NCBI GenBank assembly: GCA_943325425.2
Contig: CALPPJ020000113.1
Span: 1-5,554, forward strand
DNA from: Bifidobacterium breve
GTDB taxonomy: Bacteria > Actinomycetota > Acidimicrobiia > Acidimicrobiales > Ilumatobacteraceae
Direction: 5' to 3'
Length of the DNA stretch: 5,554 bases
Part shown: positions 1 to 5,554 of the stretch, piece by piece
Layout of the letters: every line of letters begins with the position of its first letter
Numbering within the stretch: the first letter of the stretch is position 1
Program-made: the position numbers and the translations under genes
The notes under the pieces: model-generated
Databases searched by the model: none
What the model was told of the DNA's origin: nothing
Seen by the model: only the letters and a program-made list of their open reading frames with translations

Positions 1-438
1 ACCATCGTTTTCACCGTGGATCCAGCGAAAGCCTGTTGTCAATCCGGTACTTAAAAGTTCACGACGAATATCTAACGCCTGACTCATCTTGTTGAGCCAC
101 CAGTCATCATCAATGGTCACTGGCTTACCGACATGCAACACCTTGACCCTGATCGGTGATTCGGGATCCCACAAACCAATTGCCGCGAAACGGCGATTGT
201 CATCGAATACAACTGCCAAGTCACCAATAGCACCCGCTGGTTTGTGTGATTCAACTGCTTGGTCAAACAACCATGGGCTACCAGAACGAATTGCCCGCAA
301 ACCGGGACGACTCACTCGTACCGCAATCCGCGCATCAGATGGGCTGGGCAGCACTGAAGGATCAACAAAGCCCGGGGAACGTTCTTCGGCTTCAGACACC
401 CGTGTAACGGTATCTCGCAAGTTGCTCGCTCCGCCCAT
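1..438 (-). CDS. Class I SAM-dependent rRNA methyltransferase, RlmI-like (5' part, runs off left edge)
   Basis: This is the N-terminal 146 residues of a gene continuing past base 1. The family (COG1092, RlmI/PUA-type) transfers a methyl group from S-adenosylmethionine to C5 of a cytosine in 23S rRNA. Seen: a PUA-like domain from about residue 37 (RIAVRVSRPG), with the family hallmark RSGSPWLFDQAV at 51-62 corresponding to the R-x-G-H-P-W-V-F-x-x-A-V pattern, and RWIHGENDG at 138-146, which matches the conserved R-x-x-x-G-E-x-D-G-L-P-G-L entry to the central domain. The catalytic methyltransferase domain and its cysteine lie outside the window. About 36 residues precede the PUA domain, more than in E. 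coli RlmI. The start is uncertain: ATG at 438 or an in-frame GTG at 447, with no strong ribosome-binding site for either and an in-frame TAG a little further upstream. It is divergent from the lipoprotein gene. The family call is fairly sure; the exact target base is not. Confidence 0.85.
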   Translation of the reverse strand, partial: MGGASNLRDTVTRVSEAEERSPGFVDPSVLPSPSDARIAVRVSRPGLRAIRSGSPWLFDQAVESHKPAGAIGDLAVVFDDNRRFAAIGLWDPESPIRVKVLHVGKPVTIDDDWWLNKMSQALDIRRELLSTGLTTGFRWIHGENDG

Positions 439-471
439 GATCTTCACATTTACCGTGCGTACAGACCTCTA

Positions 472-494
472 CTGACTTTGTATTCTGACTTTGT
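472..494 (+). repeat. 10-nt direct repeat CTGACTTTGT, 13-nt period
   Basis: CTGACTTTGT occurs at 472-481 and again at 485-494, separated by 3 nt. The pair straddles the candidate -10 hexamer and ends 5 nt before the ribosome-binding site of the lipoprotein gene. The repeat itself is exact. A role as an operator is only a guess, since 13 nt is not a clean helical turn. Confidence 0.6.
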
Positions 495-498
495 TACC

Positions 499-505
499 AG
501 GGGGG
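499..505 (+). promoter_or_regulatory. Ribosome-binding site deciding the lipoprotein start
   Basis: AGGGGGG lies 6 nt before the ATG at 512. It favours that ATG over the upstream in-frame TTG at 491, which would add seven residues in front of a normal signal peptide. Confidence 0.75.
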
Positions 506-511
506 TCAACA

Positions 512-1669
512 ATGACATCACGTCACGTTTCACATTCATCCGTCCGTTTCGGAACAGCGATCGCCATTTTCGGTGTGCTTGCACTGACTGCATGTAGTGG
601 TGATGATTCTTCGAGTTCATCAGACACTGCTGGTCCATCAACAGATGCCGTCGCAACGACTGATGTCGTAGTCACTGAGCCAACCACACCGGTTTCAACC
701 GAAGCACCTGTTGCGCCGACTTGGGAAACCATTGAAGCCCCCGCCGATTGCATGTGTGCCGATGGCAGTCCTTTTCACTACTACCTTCGTGAAGCAAGCC
801 CCACCAAAGTTTTGTTCTATCTAGAAGGTGGCGGGGCTTGTTTCAGTGCAGAAATGTGTACGCCTGGAAGCGGCACATACAGCGAAACCATTTCGCCCGT
901 ATCAAAACTTGAAGACTCTCCTGGAATCTTTGATTTCGCAAACCCCGAAAATCCATTCGCGGATTATTCGGTTGTGTACGTCCCTTACTGCACCGGTGAT
1001 GTGCACGCAGGCAATACAACCAAGGATTACGGGAATGGAGTAGTTACCGAACATAAAGGTTTCGTTAACGCTTCAAACGCGCTTGACACGATGATTGAAC
1101 GTTTCCCCGATACAACGCAGCTCGTTGTCGCCGGTTCAAGCGCTGGCTCATTCCCCACCCCGGTTTTCGCCGGCATGGCCGGAGATCAACTACCAAATGC
1201 CGATCTCAAAGTCTTTGCCGATAGTTCGGGGGCAGTACCCGACGCCATGGGATTCGTCATTGGTAATTGGGGAACCCTTGAGACACTCCCCGATTGGCCA
1301 GAAATTGAAGGCCTGACTGTTGATCAATTTACGCCGGCATACACATTCATCAAAGCCGCTGAGCACAACCCGAATATCACCTTCGCTCGACATGATTTCG
1401 CTTTTGACAATGTCCTTTCAAGCTTCGCTCGGATGGCTGGCCTATCACCCGATGACTTGGTATCTGTCATGCGCACGAATGAGTCAAAGGTTGAGGCAAC
1501 TGGAGTAAACGTCGCAAACTGGATCTCGCCAGGCGATGACCACACCATCGCTGTGCGCGACGAGTTCTACACCGAAGAAATGAACGGTGTGCGATTTGTT
1601 GACTGGCTCACCGCATTCATGAATGGCACACCCGAGGCCGACAACTACTGCGTCGACTGCGCTGGGTGA
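512..1669 (+). CDS. Lipoprotein with pectinacetylesterase/Notum-family esterase domain
   Basis: This is a 385-residue secreted lipoprotein. Residues 1-27 form a signal peptide with an Arg at 12 and a hydrophobic core, ending in the lipobox LTAC, so Cys28 would be lipidated and the protein anchored outside the membrane. A Ser/Asp/Thr/Pro-rich linker covers about 29-72. The catalytic domain begins near 79 and shows pectinacetylesterase (PF03283) landmarks: LFYLEGGGACFS at 101-112, VPYCTGDVHAG at 157-167, and the nucleophile motif GSSAGS at 208-213 with Ser210. His344 in GDDHT is the likely catalytic histidine, and Asp299 in FDNV the probable acid. Cysteines at 80, 82, 110, 116, 160, 380 and 383 could form disulfides. 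Family members are serine carboxylesterases: plant enzymes remove acetyl from pectin, and animal Notum removes palmitoleate from Wnt. The bacterial substrate is unknown and pectin is not implied. The gene stands alone and converges on the tRNA and operon to its right. Confidence 0.88.
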   Translation: MTSRHVSHSSVRFGTAIAIFGVLALTACSGDDSSSSSDTAGPSTDAVATTDVVVTEPTTPVSTEAPVAPTWETIEAPADCMCADGSPFHYYLREASPTKVLFYLEGGGACFSAEMCTPGSGTYSETISPVSKLEDSPGIFDFANPENPFADYSVVYVPYCTGDVHAGNTTKDYGNGVVTEHKGFVNASNALDTMIERFPDTTQLVVAGSSAGSFPTPVFAGMAGDQLPNADLKVFADSSGAVPDAMGFVIGNWGTLETLPDWPEIEGLTVDQFTPAYTFIKAAEHNPNITFARHDFAFDNVLSSFARMAGLSPDDLVSVMRTNESKVEATGVNVANWISPGDDHTIAVRDEFYTEEMNGVRFVDWLTAFMNGTPEADNYCVDCAG

Positions 1670-1724
1670 GAAACCGTCACTTCGCACACACGTCCAATCC
1701 GGGGAGAGGAACCGTCGCTTCGCT
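1668..1724 (+). repeat. Imperfect 19-nt direct repeat pair after the lipoprotein gene
   Basis: GAGAAACCGTCACTTCGCA (1668-1686) and GAGGAACCGTCGCTTCGCT (1706-1724) match at 16 of 19 positions. On the minus strand both copies contain GCGAAG, and the second contains GCGAAGC, a sequence known to form an unusually stable mini-hairpin in DNA. The first copy overlaps the lipoprotein stop codon by 2 nt. No coding frame explains the pair, and their function is unknown. Confidence 0.7.
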
Positions 1725-1742
1725 CCTCCCAAATCCTGCACG

Positions 1743-1793
1743 GCCACCAAATTGTTTGAGGCCTGCCAGCAAGCTGACAGGCCTCAAACAATT

Positions 1794-1800
<7 letters not shown>
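1743..1800. repeat. Long inverted repeat, 23-bp perfect arms, fused to tRNA 3' end
   Basis: The left arm 1743-1765 is the exact reverse complement of the right arm 1778-1800; the sequence starts GCCACCAAATTG and ends CAATTTGGTGGC. The 12-nt centre contains a further CAGC/GCTG pairing around AA. The right arm's outer 7 bases, 1794-1800, are the GCCACCA end of the initiator tRNA on the minus strand, so the tRNA's CCA end exists twice in opposite orientation. Confidence 0.95.
1743..1800. terminator. Possible bidirectional terminator between convergent units
   Basis: The palindrome sits between the 3' end of the lipoprotein gene and the 3' end of the tRNA, where both transcripts should stop. Its core, GAGGCCTG (1758-1765) with CAGGCCTC (1778-1785), is GC-rich. 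Either strand reads AAACAATTTGG after the core, so there is no true U-tract. A U-less terminator is plausible for an actinobacterium, but this is inferred from position and structure. Confidence 0.5.
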
Positions 1801-1870
<70 letters not shown>

Positions 1871-1882
1871 GCGGAAAACTGA

Positions 1883-1911
1883 AGTGTACGGGCAGATGGC
1901 AATATCGGCAA
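1883..1911 (-). promoter_or_regulatory. Sigma70-type promoter for the initiator tRNA
   Basis: On the minus strand TTGCCG (1906-1911) and TACACT (1883-1888) are separated by exactly 17 nt. Each matches its consensus (TTGACA, TATAAT) at four of six bases. Transcription would begin near 1876, leaving about 6 nt of leader before the tRNA 5' end at 1870. This suggests the tRNA does not depend on read-through from the upstream sugar operon. Confidence 0.7.
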
Positions 1912-1915
1912 CGCC

Positions 1916-1929
1916 CCTGATCTTTCAGG
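1916..1929 (-). terminator. Small hairpin after the nucleosidase stop (weak)
   Basis: CCTGA (1916-1920) and TCAGG (1925-1929) form a 5-bp stem with a 4-nt loop just after the nucleosidase stop codon. The stem is short and no U-run follows, so this is at best a weak end-of-operon signal before the tRNA promoter. Confidence 0.25.
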
Positions 1930-1930
1930 C

Positions 1931-2656
1931 TCATGCCAGGTCGGCAACCATCCGTGGCGCACAGAAATCGATGACTTGTAGGAGTTTCTCGGCGAGTCTT
2001 CGTGATGCCATCGTCAGATTGGCATTGAATTGATCGGCTGTCGCCGTGTGATGGTCAACGAGATCGGTGATTGCCTTCAAGGCCATCACCGGAATTGCCA
2101 TCATTTCGCAAACATAAGCAACCGCGGCGGCTTCCATTTCTTTCACCGATCCCCCATTGGCTGCTATCAAACGTCGATCGTCGTCGTTTTCATCCAATGA
2201 GTTACTCGTGGTGACGACACCCAATTTCAGGTTTAATGCCCGAGCTAGACCCGCTGCTGGTACAGCTGGATACGAACCAATGCCATATTCGTCCAATCCT
2301 GGTATCGCGATACGACGATCGTGGTGAACAAACTTCTGATCACTCACGAACACGTCACCGATCTCTGCACCTTGATGCATCCAACCACCAGCGGTTCCTG
2401 CAGTAATCAAGAGGTCAGGGTTGTAGCGGTCGGCCACGAAATAAGTGTTCAGTGCAGCCGCCTCGGTGCCAATTGAATCAACACCATGTCTGCGGTCGCG
2501 TCCATTGACTGAAATGATTACTCGGCAACCATTGCGATTCGCCTCAAAAAATTCAAACGGTAGCAATGGAATAGCCGGAATCGCTTGTGCACCAAGTTGA
2601 GTCAATATCGGCGAGGCCTCTGAAGCCATAGCCATCACAACTGCAATGCATTTCAT
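1931..2656 (-). CDS. MTA/SAH nucleosidase-family protein, plant MTN-like
   Basis: This 241-residue phosphorylase-superfamily (PNP_UDP_1) protein should hydrolyse the glycosidic bond of 5'-methylthioadenosine, and perhaps S-adenosylhomocysteine, releasing adenine in the cytoplasm for methionine and purine salvage. Landmarks: AMASEA at 9-14 with Glu13 matching a catalytic acid of the family, TAGTAGG at 85-91, the ribose-binding MEAAAVAY at 174-181 with Glu175, and ITDLVD at 196-201 with catalytic Asp198. Stretches HGVDSIGT (57-64), HDRRIAIP (112-119) and the following DEYGIG closely recall Arabidopsis MTN1/MTN2 rather than the E. coli enzyme, judged from memory. The ATG at 2656 fits the family N-terminus; a longer frame starting at 2773 would only read through the glycosyltransferase gene. 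It begins 16 nt after that gene's stop without a clear ribosome-binding site, suggesting coupled translation. Nucleosidase family is sure; preference between MTA and SAH is unknown. Confidence 0.9.
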   Translation of the reverse strand: MKCIAVVMAMASEASPILTQLGAQAIPAIPLLPFEFFEANRNGCRVIISVNGRDRRHGVDSIGTEAAALNTYFVADRYNPDLLITAGTAGGWMHQGAEIGDVFVSDQKFVHHDRRIAIPGLDEYGIGSYPAVPAAGLARALNLKLGVVTTSNSLDENDDDRRLIAANGGSVKEMEAAAVAYVCEMMAIPVMALKAITDLVDHHTATADQFNANLTMASRRLAEKLLQVIDFCAPRMVADLA

Positions 2657-2672
2657 GACTTGATCGTAGGTG

Positions 2673-3410
2673 CTATTCGTACGAACGGCGGAGTATGAGT
2701 CGTGTCCACAACTGCAAGAGCTGCAATGCAGATCGTGAAACTGCTGGCACCCGAAAAAACTGCGACTTTCCATGTGGGCGGTGATAGTGGCTCACACCAA
2801 CTTCAACAAACCGCGCATTGACCCGATTGAAGGCATGCATCATCTCGACACAGATCACACCAGTCGTGGACTGCAGCCTAAATTTGTCAAGAATTGACTT
2901 TCGCATCAATCGAAAATCGCAATCGGTGTCTCGAACTGGTAGCCGAAAGAGCAAGCGAACCGAATGGTGATACACACGACCAATCAAGCGTCGATGAAAC
3001 GGGTCACCGCGTCCAATTTTGAATCCTTGAATAATGTCCGACGACTCAGTGACCGCATCAATACATCGCGAGATCTCGCGAGCGTCATATTGAGCGTCGC
3101 CATCGGTGTAGAAAACCCATTGTTTCGTTGAAGCCGCGATTCCTGAGAGCAGTGCGCCACCATAGCCACGATTCACTTCATGGTTGACGATTCGAAGTTC
3201 GGCGACTTCGTTTTGTAGTTCCTGTAGCACTTCCAGTGAACGATCACTTGAGCCATCGTTTACGACGATGATCTCAAAATCACTGACGCTTGCGACTAAA
3301 GATTCACGAACATCACGAACCATCTTGCCGATTGACATGGCATCGTTGTAACACGGGAAGAAAGCCGACACCGAAGACACCAACGGATTACGCAATGGCA
3401 TTGTGTTCAT
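2673..3410 (-). CDS. Family 2 glycosyltransferase, DPM1/polyprenyl-phosphate type
   Basis: This 245-residue GT-A fold enzyme probably moves a sugar from a nucleotide donor to a polyprenyl phosphate or a growing glycan at the cytoplasmic membrane face. Motifs in order: SAFFPCYND at 15-23, FEIIVVNDGSSDRS at 45-58, NRGYGGALLSGI at 80-91, the metal-binding TDGDAQYD at 102-109 (Asp103 and Asp105), DCDFRLMRK at 163-171, and the HYHRPHGKSQFF segment near the C-terminus, common in DPM1-like bacterial enzymes. No C-terminal transmembrane helices follow, so it is the short form. The ATG at 3410 forms an ATGA overlap with the aminotransferase stop and is preferred to a GTG at 3437, which would overlap by 31 nt. 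An ATG at 3401 is also possible. Its operon position after sugar-modifying enzymes suggests it attaches the sugar they make, but donor and acceptor cannot be read from sequence. Confidence 0.92.
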   Translation of the reverse strand: MNTMPLRNPLVSSVSAFFPCYNDAMSIGKMVRDVRESLVASVSDFEIIVVNDGSSDRSLEVLQELQNEVAELRIVNHEVNRGYGGALLSGIAASTKQWVFYTDGDAQYDAREISRCIDAVTESSDIIQGFKIGRGDPFHRRLIGRVYHHSVRLLFRLPVRDTDCDFRLMRKSILDKFRLQSTTGVICVEMMHAFNRVNARFVEVGVSHYHRPHGKSQFFRVPAVSRSALQLLQLWTRLILRRSYE

Positions 3411-4462
3411 TGCGATGATTCTGCCAGAGCGTGACACACTTCAATGACTTCATCATCGGTAAGTTCAGGAAAACAAGGAAGGCTGACGCATTCACTCGCC
3501 CATCGTTCAGCAACTGGGCAGGCCCCTGTTACAAAAGGTTGCAATGCAGGTTGTTGGGTCAACGCAAGCGGATAGTGAACCCCAGTTGAAATTCCACGAC
3601 TAAATAATTGTTGTCGAAACGCTTCTCGATCTGAGATTCGCGCCACCGCTAGGTGATACACGTGGTTGGCATCATATTTTTGCCATTGAATACTTGCATT
3701 CGCGAGTCGATATTGCTCAGCAATCTTTCGTCGGCGCTCGTTTCCGCTGACAAGCTGTGGCAAAACAACATTGAGCCAGGCCGCTTCAATTTCACTCATC
3801 CGATGATTTTGACTGACTTCAATATGCACATATTGCTCACTTTGTCCATGCACTCGCAGTCGACGGACGCGGTCAGCAACATCTGGATCATCGGTGACAA
3901 CCATTCCGCCATCACCAATACCGCCCAGATTTTTAGTGGGATAGAACGAATAGGCACCGACTGATCCAGTTAATCCACGGGTCGCTCCATGGCTTTGAGC
4001 GCAATCTTCCACGACTTTGACGCCGAGGTTCATCAATCGTTCAATGTTCGCAACTGGACGGCCGTACAGATGCACCACAATCACTGCTCGGGTACGTTCG
4101 GTCATCGCTGACTCAACCTGATCAAAATCAATCGCTGCGGTCTCGTCATTGATGTCAACGATGACTGGCCGAGCACCCACTGCACAAACAGCCGATGCAG
4201 TCGGAACGGCGGTCATCGCGGGCACGATGACTTCATCTCCTTCGCCAATTCCCAAAGCAGCCAAACTGAGTTGTAGCGCTGAGCCGCCGCTCGATACTGC
4301 GACCCCATATCTCGCTCCTGCAAATGAGGCGAAAGATTCCTCGAACATTTCAGTTTGTTGAGCCAAGAGAACATTTCCACTTGTCAAGATTCCTTGAACA
4401 ACGGCATGAAAAGAATCACTGTTTGAAATCAAACGGCGGGAAAGATCAATCAGAGGTACCAC
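3407..4462 (-). CDS. DegT/DnrJ/EryC1-family PLP-dependent sugar aminotransferase
   Basis: This 351-residue protein converts a keto group on a nucleotide-linked sugar to an amine using pyridoxal phosphate, usually with glutamate as donor. The N-terminus MVPLIDLSRR is typical of the family. Other landmarks are SSGGSALQLSLAALGIG at 57-73, DEVIVPAMT at 76-84, VEDCAQSHGA at 151-160 with Asp153 and Gln156 positioned for the cofactor, SFYPTKNLGGIGDGG at 172-186 with Lys177 as the Schiff-base lysine, NHRMSEIEAA at 219-228 (Asn219 likely contacts cofactor phosphate across the dimer), and GVHYP near the C-terminus. The FYPTKNLG-IGDGG style recalls sugar C3-aminotransferases such as QdtB, FdtB and DesV; that regiochemistry is inference. 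The start is GTG with GGAGG 5 nt upstream. It overlaps the SDR gene by 13 nt and the glycosyltransferase by ATGA. All expected catalytic residues are present. Confidence 0.95.
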   Translation of the reverse strand: MVPLIDLSRRLISNSDSFHAVVQGILTSGNVLLAQQTEMFEESFASFAGARYGVAVSSGGSALQLSLAALGIGEGDEVIVPAMTAVPTASAVCAVGARPVIVDINDETAAIDFDQVESAMTERTRAVIVVHLYGRPVANIERLMNLGVKVVEDCAQSHGATRGLTGSVGAYSFYPTKNLGGIGDGGMVVTDDPDVADRVRRLRVHGQSEQYVHIEVSQNHRMSEIEAAWLNVVLPQLVSGNERRRKIAEQYRLANASIQWQKYDANHVYHLAVARISDREAFRQQLFSRGISTGVHYPLALTQQPALQPFVTGACPVAERWASECVSLPCFPELTDDEVIEVCHALAESSQ

Positions 4463-5454
4463 GAATGCCTCCGGTAAAAGTCCAAAGTCTGATCAACACC
4501 ATCGCTGAACGATACTTGTGGAATCCATTTCAGCAATTGATGAGCCTTGGTGTAGTCGCCGCTGAAACCTCCGATATCAATACGGGCAAGATCTTCAGGC
4601 CAAGGAACGCACGAGACTGCCGAATTTTGCCCGGCCCGCTCAACCATAATTTTGGCGATCTGCAAAAGACTGAGCACTTCGGTATGACCCAAGTTGATGA
4701 CTTCACCTGGCGCTATAGATCCAGCGTCTGCTTGTAAGGCTGCAGAAAAAAGAGCTGAGACCACGTCTGATACGTATAGACAATCGCGCAATTGCTGACC
4801 GTCCCCAAAGACTTCAATGGGTAAACCTTTCATTGAGCGCGCGACAAACACTGGCAAGAATCCCAATCCCATTTTTTGCAAACTCTGCCTGGGTCCAAAA
4901 ACATTGCTCAGTCGTAAAGCAACTGTTTTTAATCCATGCACTGTTCCGTAGAGACGGTGATAATTCTCTCCAGCAAGTTTGTTCACCCCATTGATATCAC
5001 GGGGAACTGTTGGGTGTTTTTCATCAACTGGAAAATACTGCGGTGTTCCATAAACCTGTCGCGTAGAGGTATGCACCACCACTGCAGATGGTTGATAGCG
5101 CCGAATATTCTCAAGTAATTTCAACTGCGCGGTGACATTTATTTCGGTGTCACCCGATGGATCGATCATCGACTCATGGTGGCTAACTTGTCCTGCAATA
5201 TTGAAGACAAAATCAACGTCTCTGAGCAATTCTCTCACCGTTACTTCATCAGCTATATTGCCGTGAGTCACCGAAATTTCCTTAATTGTGGGCTCAATAT
5301 TGCGCGCATCTCCGCCATGGTGACTGATTAACGCGTCAATAACACGAACACGTGCACCTGTAGTGGCTAAAGAACTGGCCACATTAGAGCCAATAAAACC
5401 AAGCCCACCCGTCACCAAACACGTCGATCCTGCAAACCGACTTAGGGCACCCAC
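4450..5454 (-). CDS. NAD-dependent epimerase/dehydratase (extended SDR) lacking the catalytic Tyr
   Basis: This 334-residue extended short-chain dehydrogenase probably acts on a nucleotide sugar as epimerase, dehydratase or decarboxylase. Seen: the Rossmann motif TGGLGFIGS at 15-23, Asp40 ending the second strand as in NAD-binding members, NIAGQVSHHES at 85-95, HTSTRQVYG at 128-136, and LRLSNVFGPRQ at 180-190. Where the family has Y-x-x-x-K, this protein reads NGVNK at 155-159: Lys159 is kept, but the proton-relaying tyrosine is Asn155. The codon at 4990-4992 is AAT, and the surrounding reading is clean. The C-terminal region with FGDGQQLRDCLYVSDVV and IDIGGFSGDYTKA is intact, so this is not an obvious pseudogene. 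I recall a subfamily with NGINK at this place in surface-polysaccharide clusters. The start is GTG with GAGG 5 nt upstream, overlapping the upstream frame by 13 nt. The exact reaction cannot be assigned. Confidence 0.9.
   Translation of the reverse strand: MGALSRFAGSTCLVTGGLGFIGSNVASSLATTGARVRVIDALISHHGGDARNIEPTIKEISVTHGNIADEVTVRELLRDVDFVFNIAGQVSHHESMIDPSGDTEINVTAQLKLLENIRRYQPSAVVVHTSTRQVYGTPQYFPVDEKHPTVPRDINGVNKLAGENYHRLYGTVHGLKTVALRLSNVFGPRQSLQKMGLGFLPVFVARSMKGLPIEVFGDGQQLRDCLYVSDVVSALFSAALQADAGSIAPGEVINLGHTEVLSLLQIAKIMVERAGQNSAVSCVPWPEDLARIDIGGFSGDYTKAHQLLKWIPQVSFSDGVDQTLDFYRRHSWYL
4468..4474 (-). promoter_or_regulatory. Ribosome-binding site of the aminotransferase, inside the SDR gene
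   Basis: CCGGAGG on the minus strand lies 5 nt before the GTG at 4462, inside the last codons of the SDR gene. It is the strongest Shine-Dalgarno match in the operon and fixes the 13-nt overlapping start. Confidence 0.85.
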
Positions 5455-5554
5455 GTGTACCTCACTACATTGACCGCCAGAAACAACATTGCACTAGCCG
5501 AGGCCACAAAAAAGAGAGTCCGTAGCAACTTGCTCATCCGATCCAGTGAAATCG
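5442..5554 (-). CDS. C-terminal tail of a membrane-protein frame (partial, enters from right edge)
   Basis: A minus-strand frame is open from the window edge to a TAA at 5442-5444 and encodes about 36 visible residues. The visible end contains LLRTLFFVASASAMLFLAVNVV, one clear hydrophobic segment of transmembrane length, followed by RYTWVP and the stop. It overlaps the SDR start by 13 nt and supplies the SDR ribosome-binding site within its last codons, which is typical of a coupled operon. An ATG at 5537 could also begin a stand-alone 31-residue membrane peptide, but the frame stays open upstream, so the end of a longer membrane protein is more likely. No family can be named. Confidence 0.55.
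   Translation of the reverse strand, partial: ISLDRMSKLLRTLFFVASASAMLFLAVNVVRYTWVP
5460..5465 (-). promoter_or_regulatory. Ribosome-binding site of the SDR gene
   Basis: GTGAGG on the minus strand lies 5 nt before the GTG at 5454. It supports this GTG as the start even though the upstream frame has not yet ended. Confidence 0.65.

Larger units (their letters stand above)
439..511. promoter_or_regulatory. Divergent intergenic region with a possible rightward promoter
   Basis: This 73-nt gap separates two divergent genes, so it should hold both promoters. On the plus strand TATTCT (481-486) could be a -10 box, but the hexamer 17 nt upstream, CGTACA (458-463), is a poor -35. No convincing leftward promoter was found. 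The possible -10 lies between two copies of a 10-nt direct repeat. Confidence 0.3.

Noticed and set aside
89..475. 128-codon plus-strand open frame
   Set aside because: It is antisense to the rRNA methyltransferase gene, whose minus-strand translation has clear PUA-domain motifs.
491..511. TTG start at 491 for the lipoprotein, adding seven residues
   Set aside because: The AGGGGGG site would fall inside the extension, while it is ideally spaced for the ATG at 512, which gives a normal signal peptide.
2657..2773. 39-residue N-terminal extension of the nucleosidase frame up to an ATG at 2773
   Set aside because: It lies entirely over the C-terminal part of the glycosyltransferase gene and the 16-nt gap, and has no resemblance to the family; the ATG at 2656 fits the family N-terminus.
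3653..3964. 103-codon plus-strand open frame
   Set aside because: It is antisense to the middle of the aminotransferase gene, including the Lys177 region's flank, and shows no domain signal.
4324..4737. 137-codon plus-strand open frame
   Set aside because: It is antisense to the aminotransferase and SDR genes, which carry the conserved motifs; no family features are seen in it.
4450..5454. Pseudogene call for the SDR because of the missing tyrosine
   Set aside because: The frame is intact over its full length with all other motifs and a good ribosome-binding site, so a divergent functional enzyme is more likely.

Overview
The window looks like a chromosomal segment from an actinobacterium of moderate GC content. 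A free-living member of Acidimicrobiia is my best guess. This rests on the style of the proteins, the GTG starts, a short-linker lipoprotein and the initiator tRNA; there is no rRNA or other decisive marker, so the placement is inference.

Left part (1-1669): a divergent pair. The 5' part of a PUA-domain class I rRNA methyltransferase of the RlmI type runs leftward off the edge. A secreted lipoprotein with a pectinacetylesterase/Notum-type alpha/beta-hydrolase domain runs rightward. A 73-nt intergenic gap separates them and carries a 10-nt direct repeat with a 13-nt period.

Middle (1670-1930): an intergenic zone rich in structure. It holds an imperfect 19-nt repeat pair and a near-perfect long palindrome with 23-bp arms, one arm of which runs into the 3' end of an initiator tRNA gene on the minus strand. 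A well-formed -35/-10 promoter with a 17-nt spacer lies just upstream of the tRNA.

Right part (1931-5554): a tightly packed minus-strand operon. In transcription order it contains the tail of a membrane-protein frame entering at the right edge, an NAD-dependent epimerase/dehydratase (SDR), a DegT-family PLP aminotransferase, a DPM1-like family 2 glycosyltransferase, and an MTA/SAH nucleosidase resembling the plant MTN proteins. The junctions are a 13-nt overlap, a second 13-nt overlap, an ATGA overlap and a 16-nt gap, so translational coupling is likely. The first three enzymes fit synthesis and transfer of a modified, probably amino-, sugar for a surface glycan or glycolipid. The nucleosidase at the end is a salvage enzyme whose link to the sugar genes is not obvious.

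No CRISPR array, transposase, phage gene or defence system was seen. The best candidates for a second look are the palindrome fused to the tRNA 3' end, the SDR lacking its catalytic tyrosine, and the plant-like nucleosidase.
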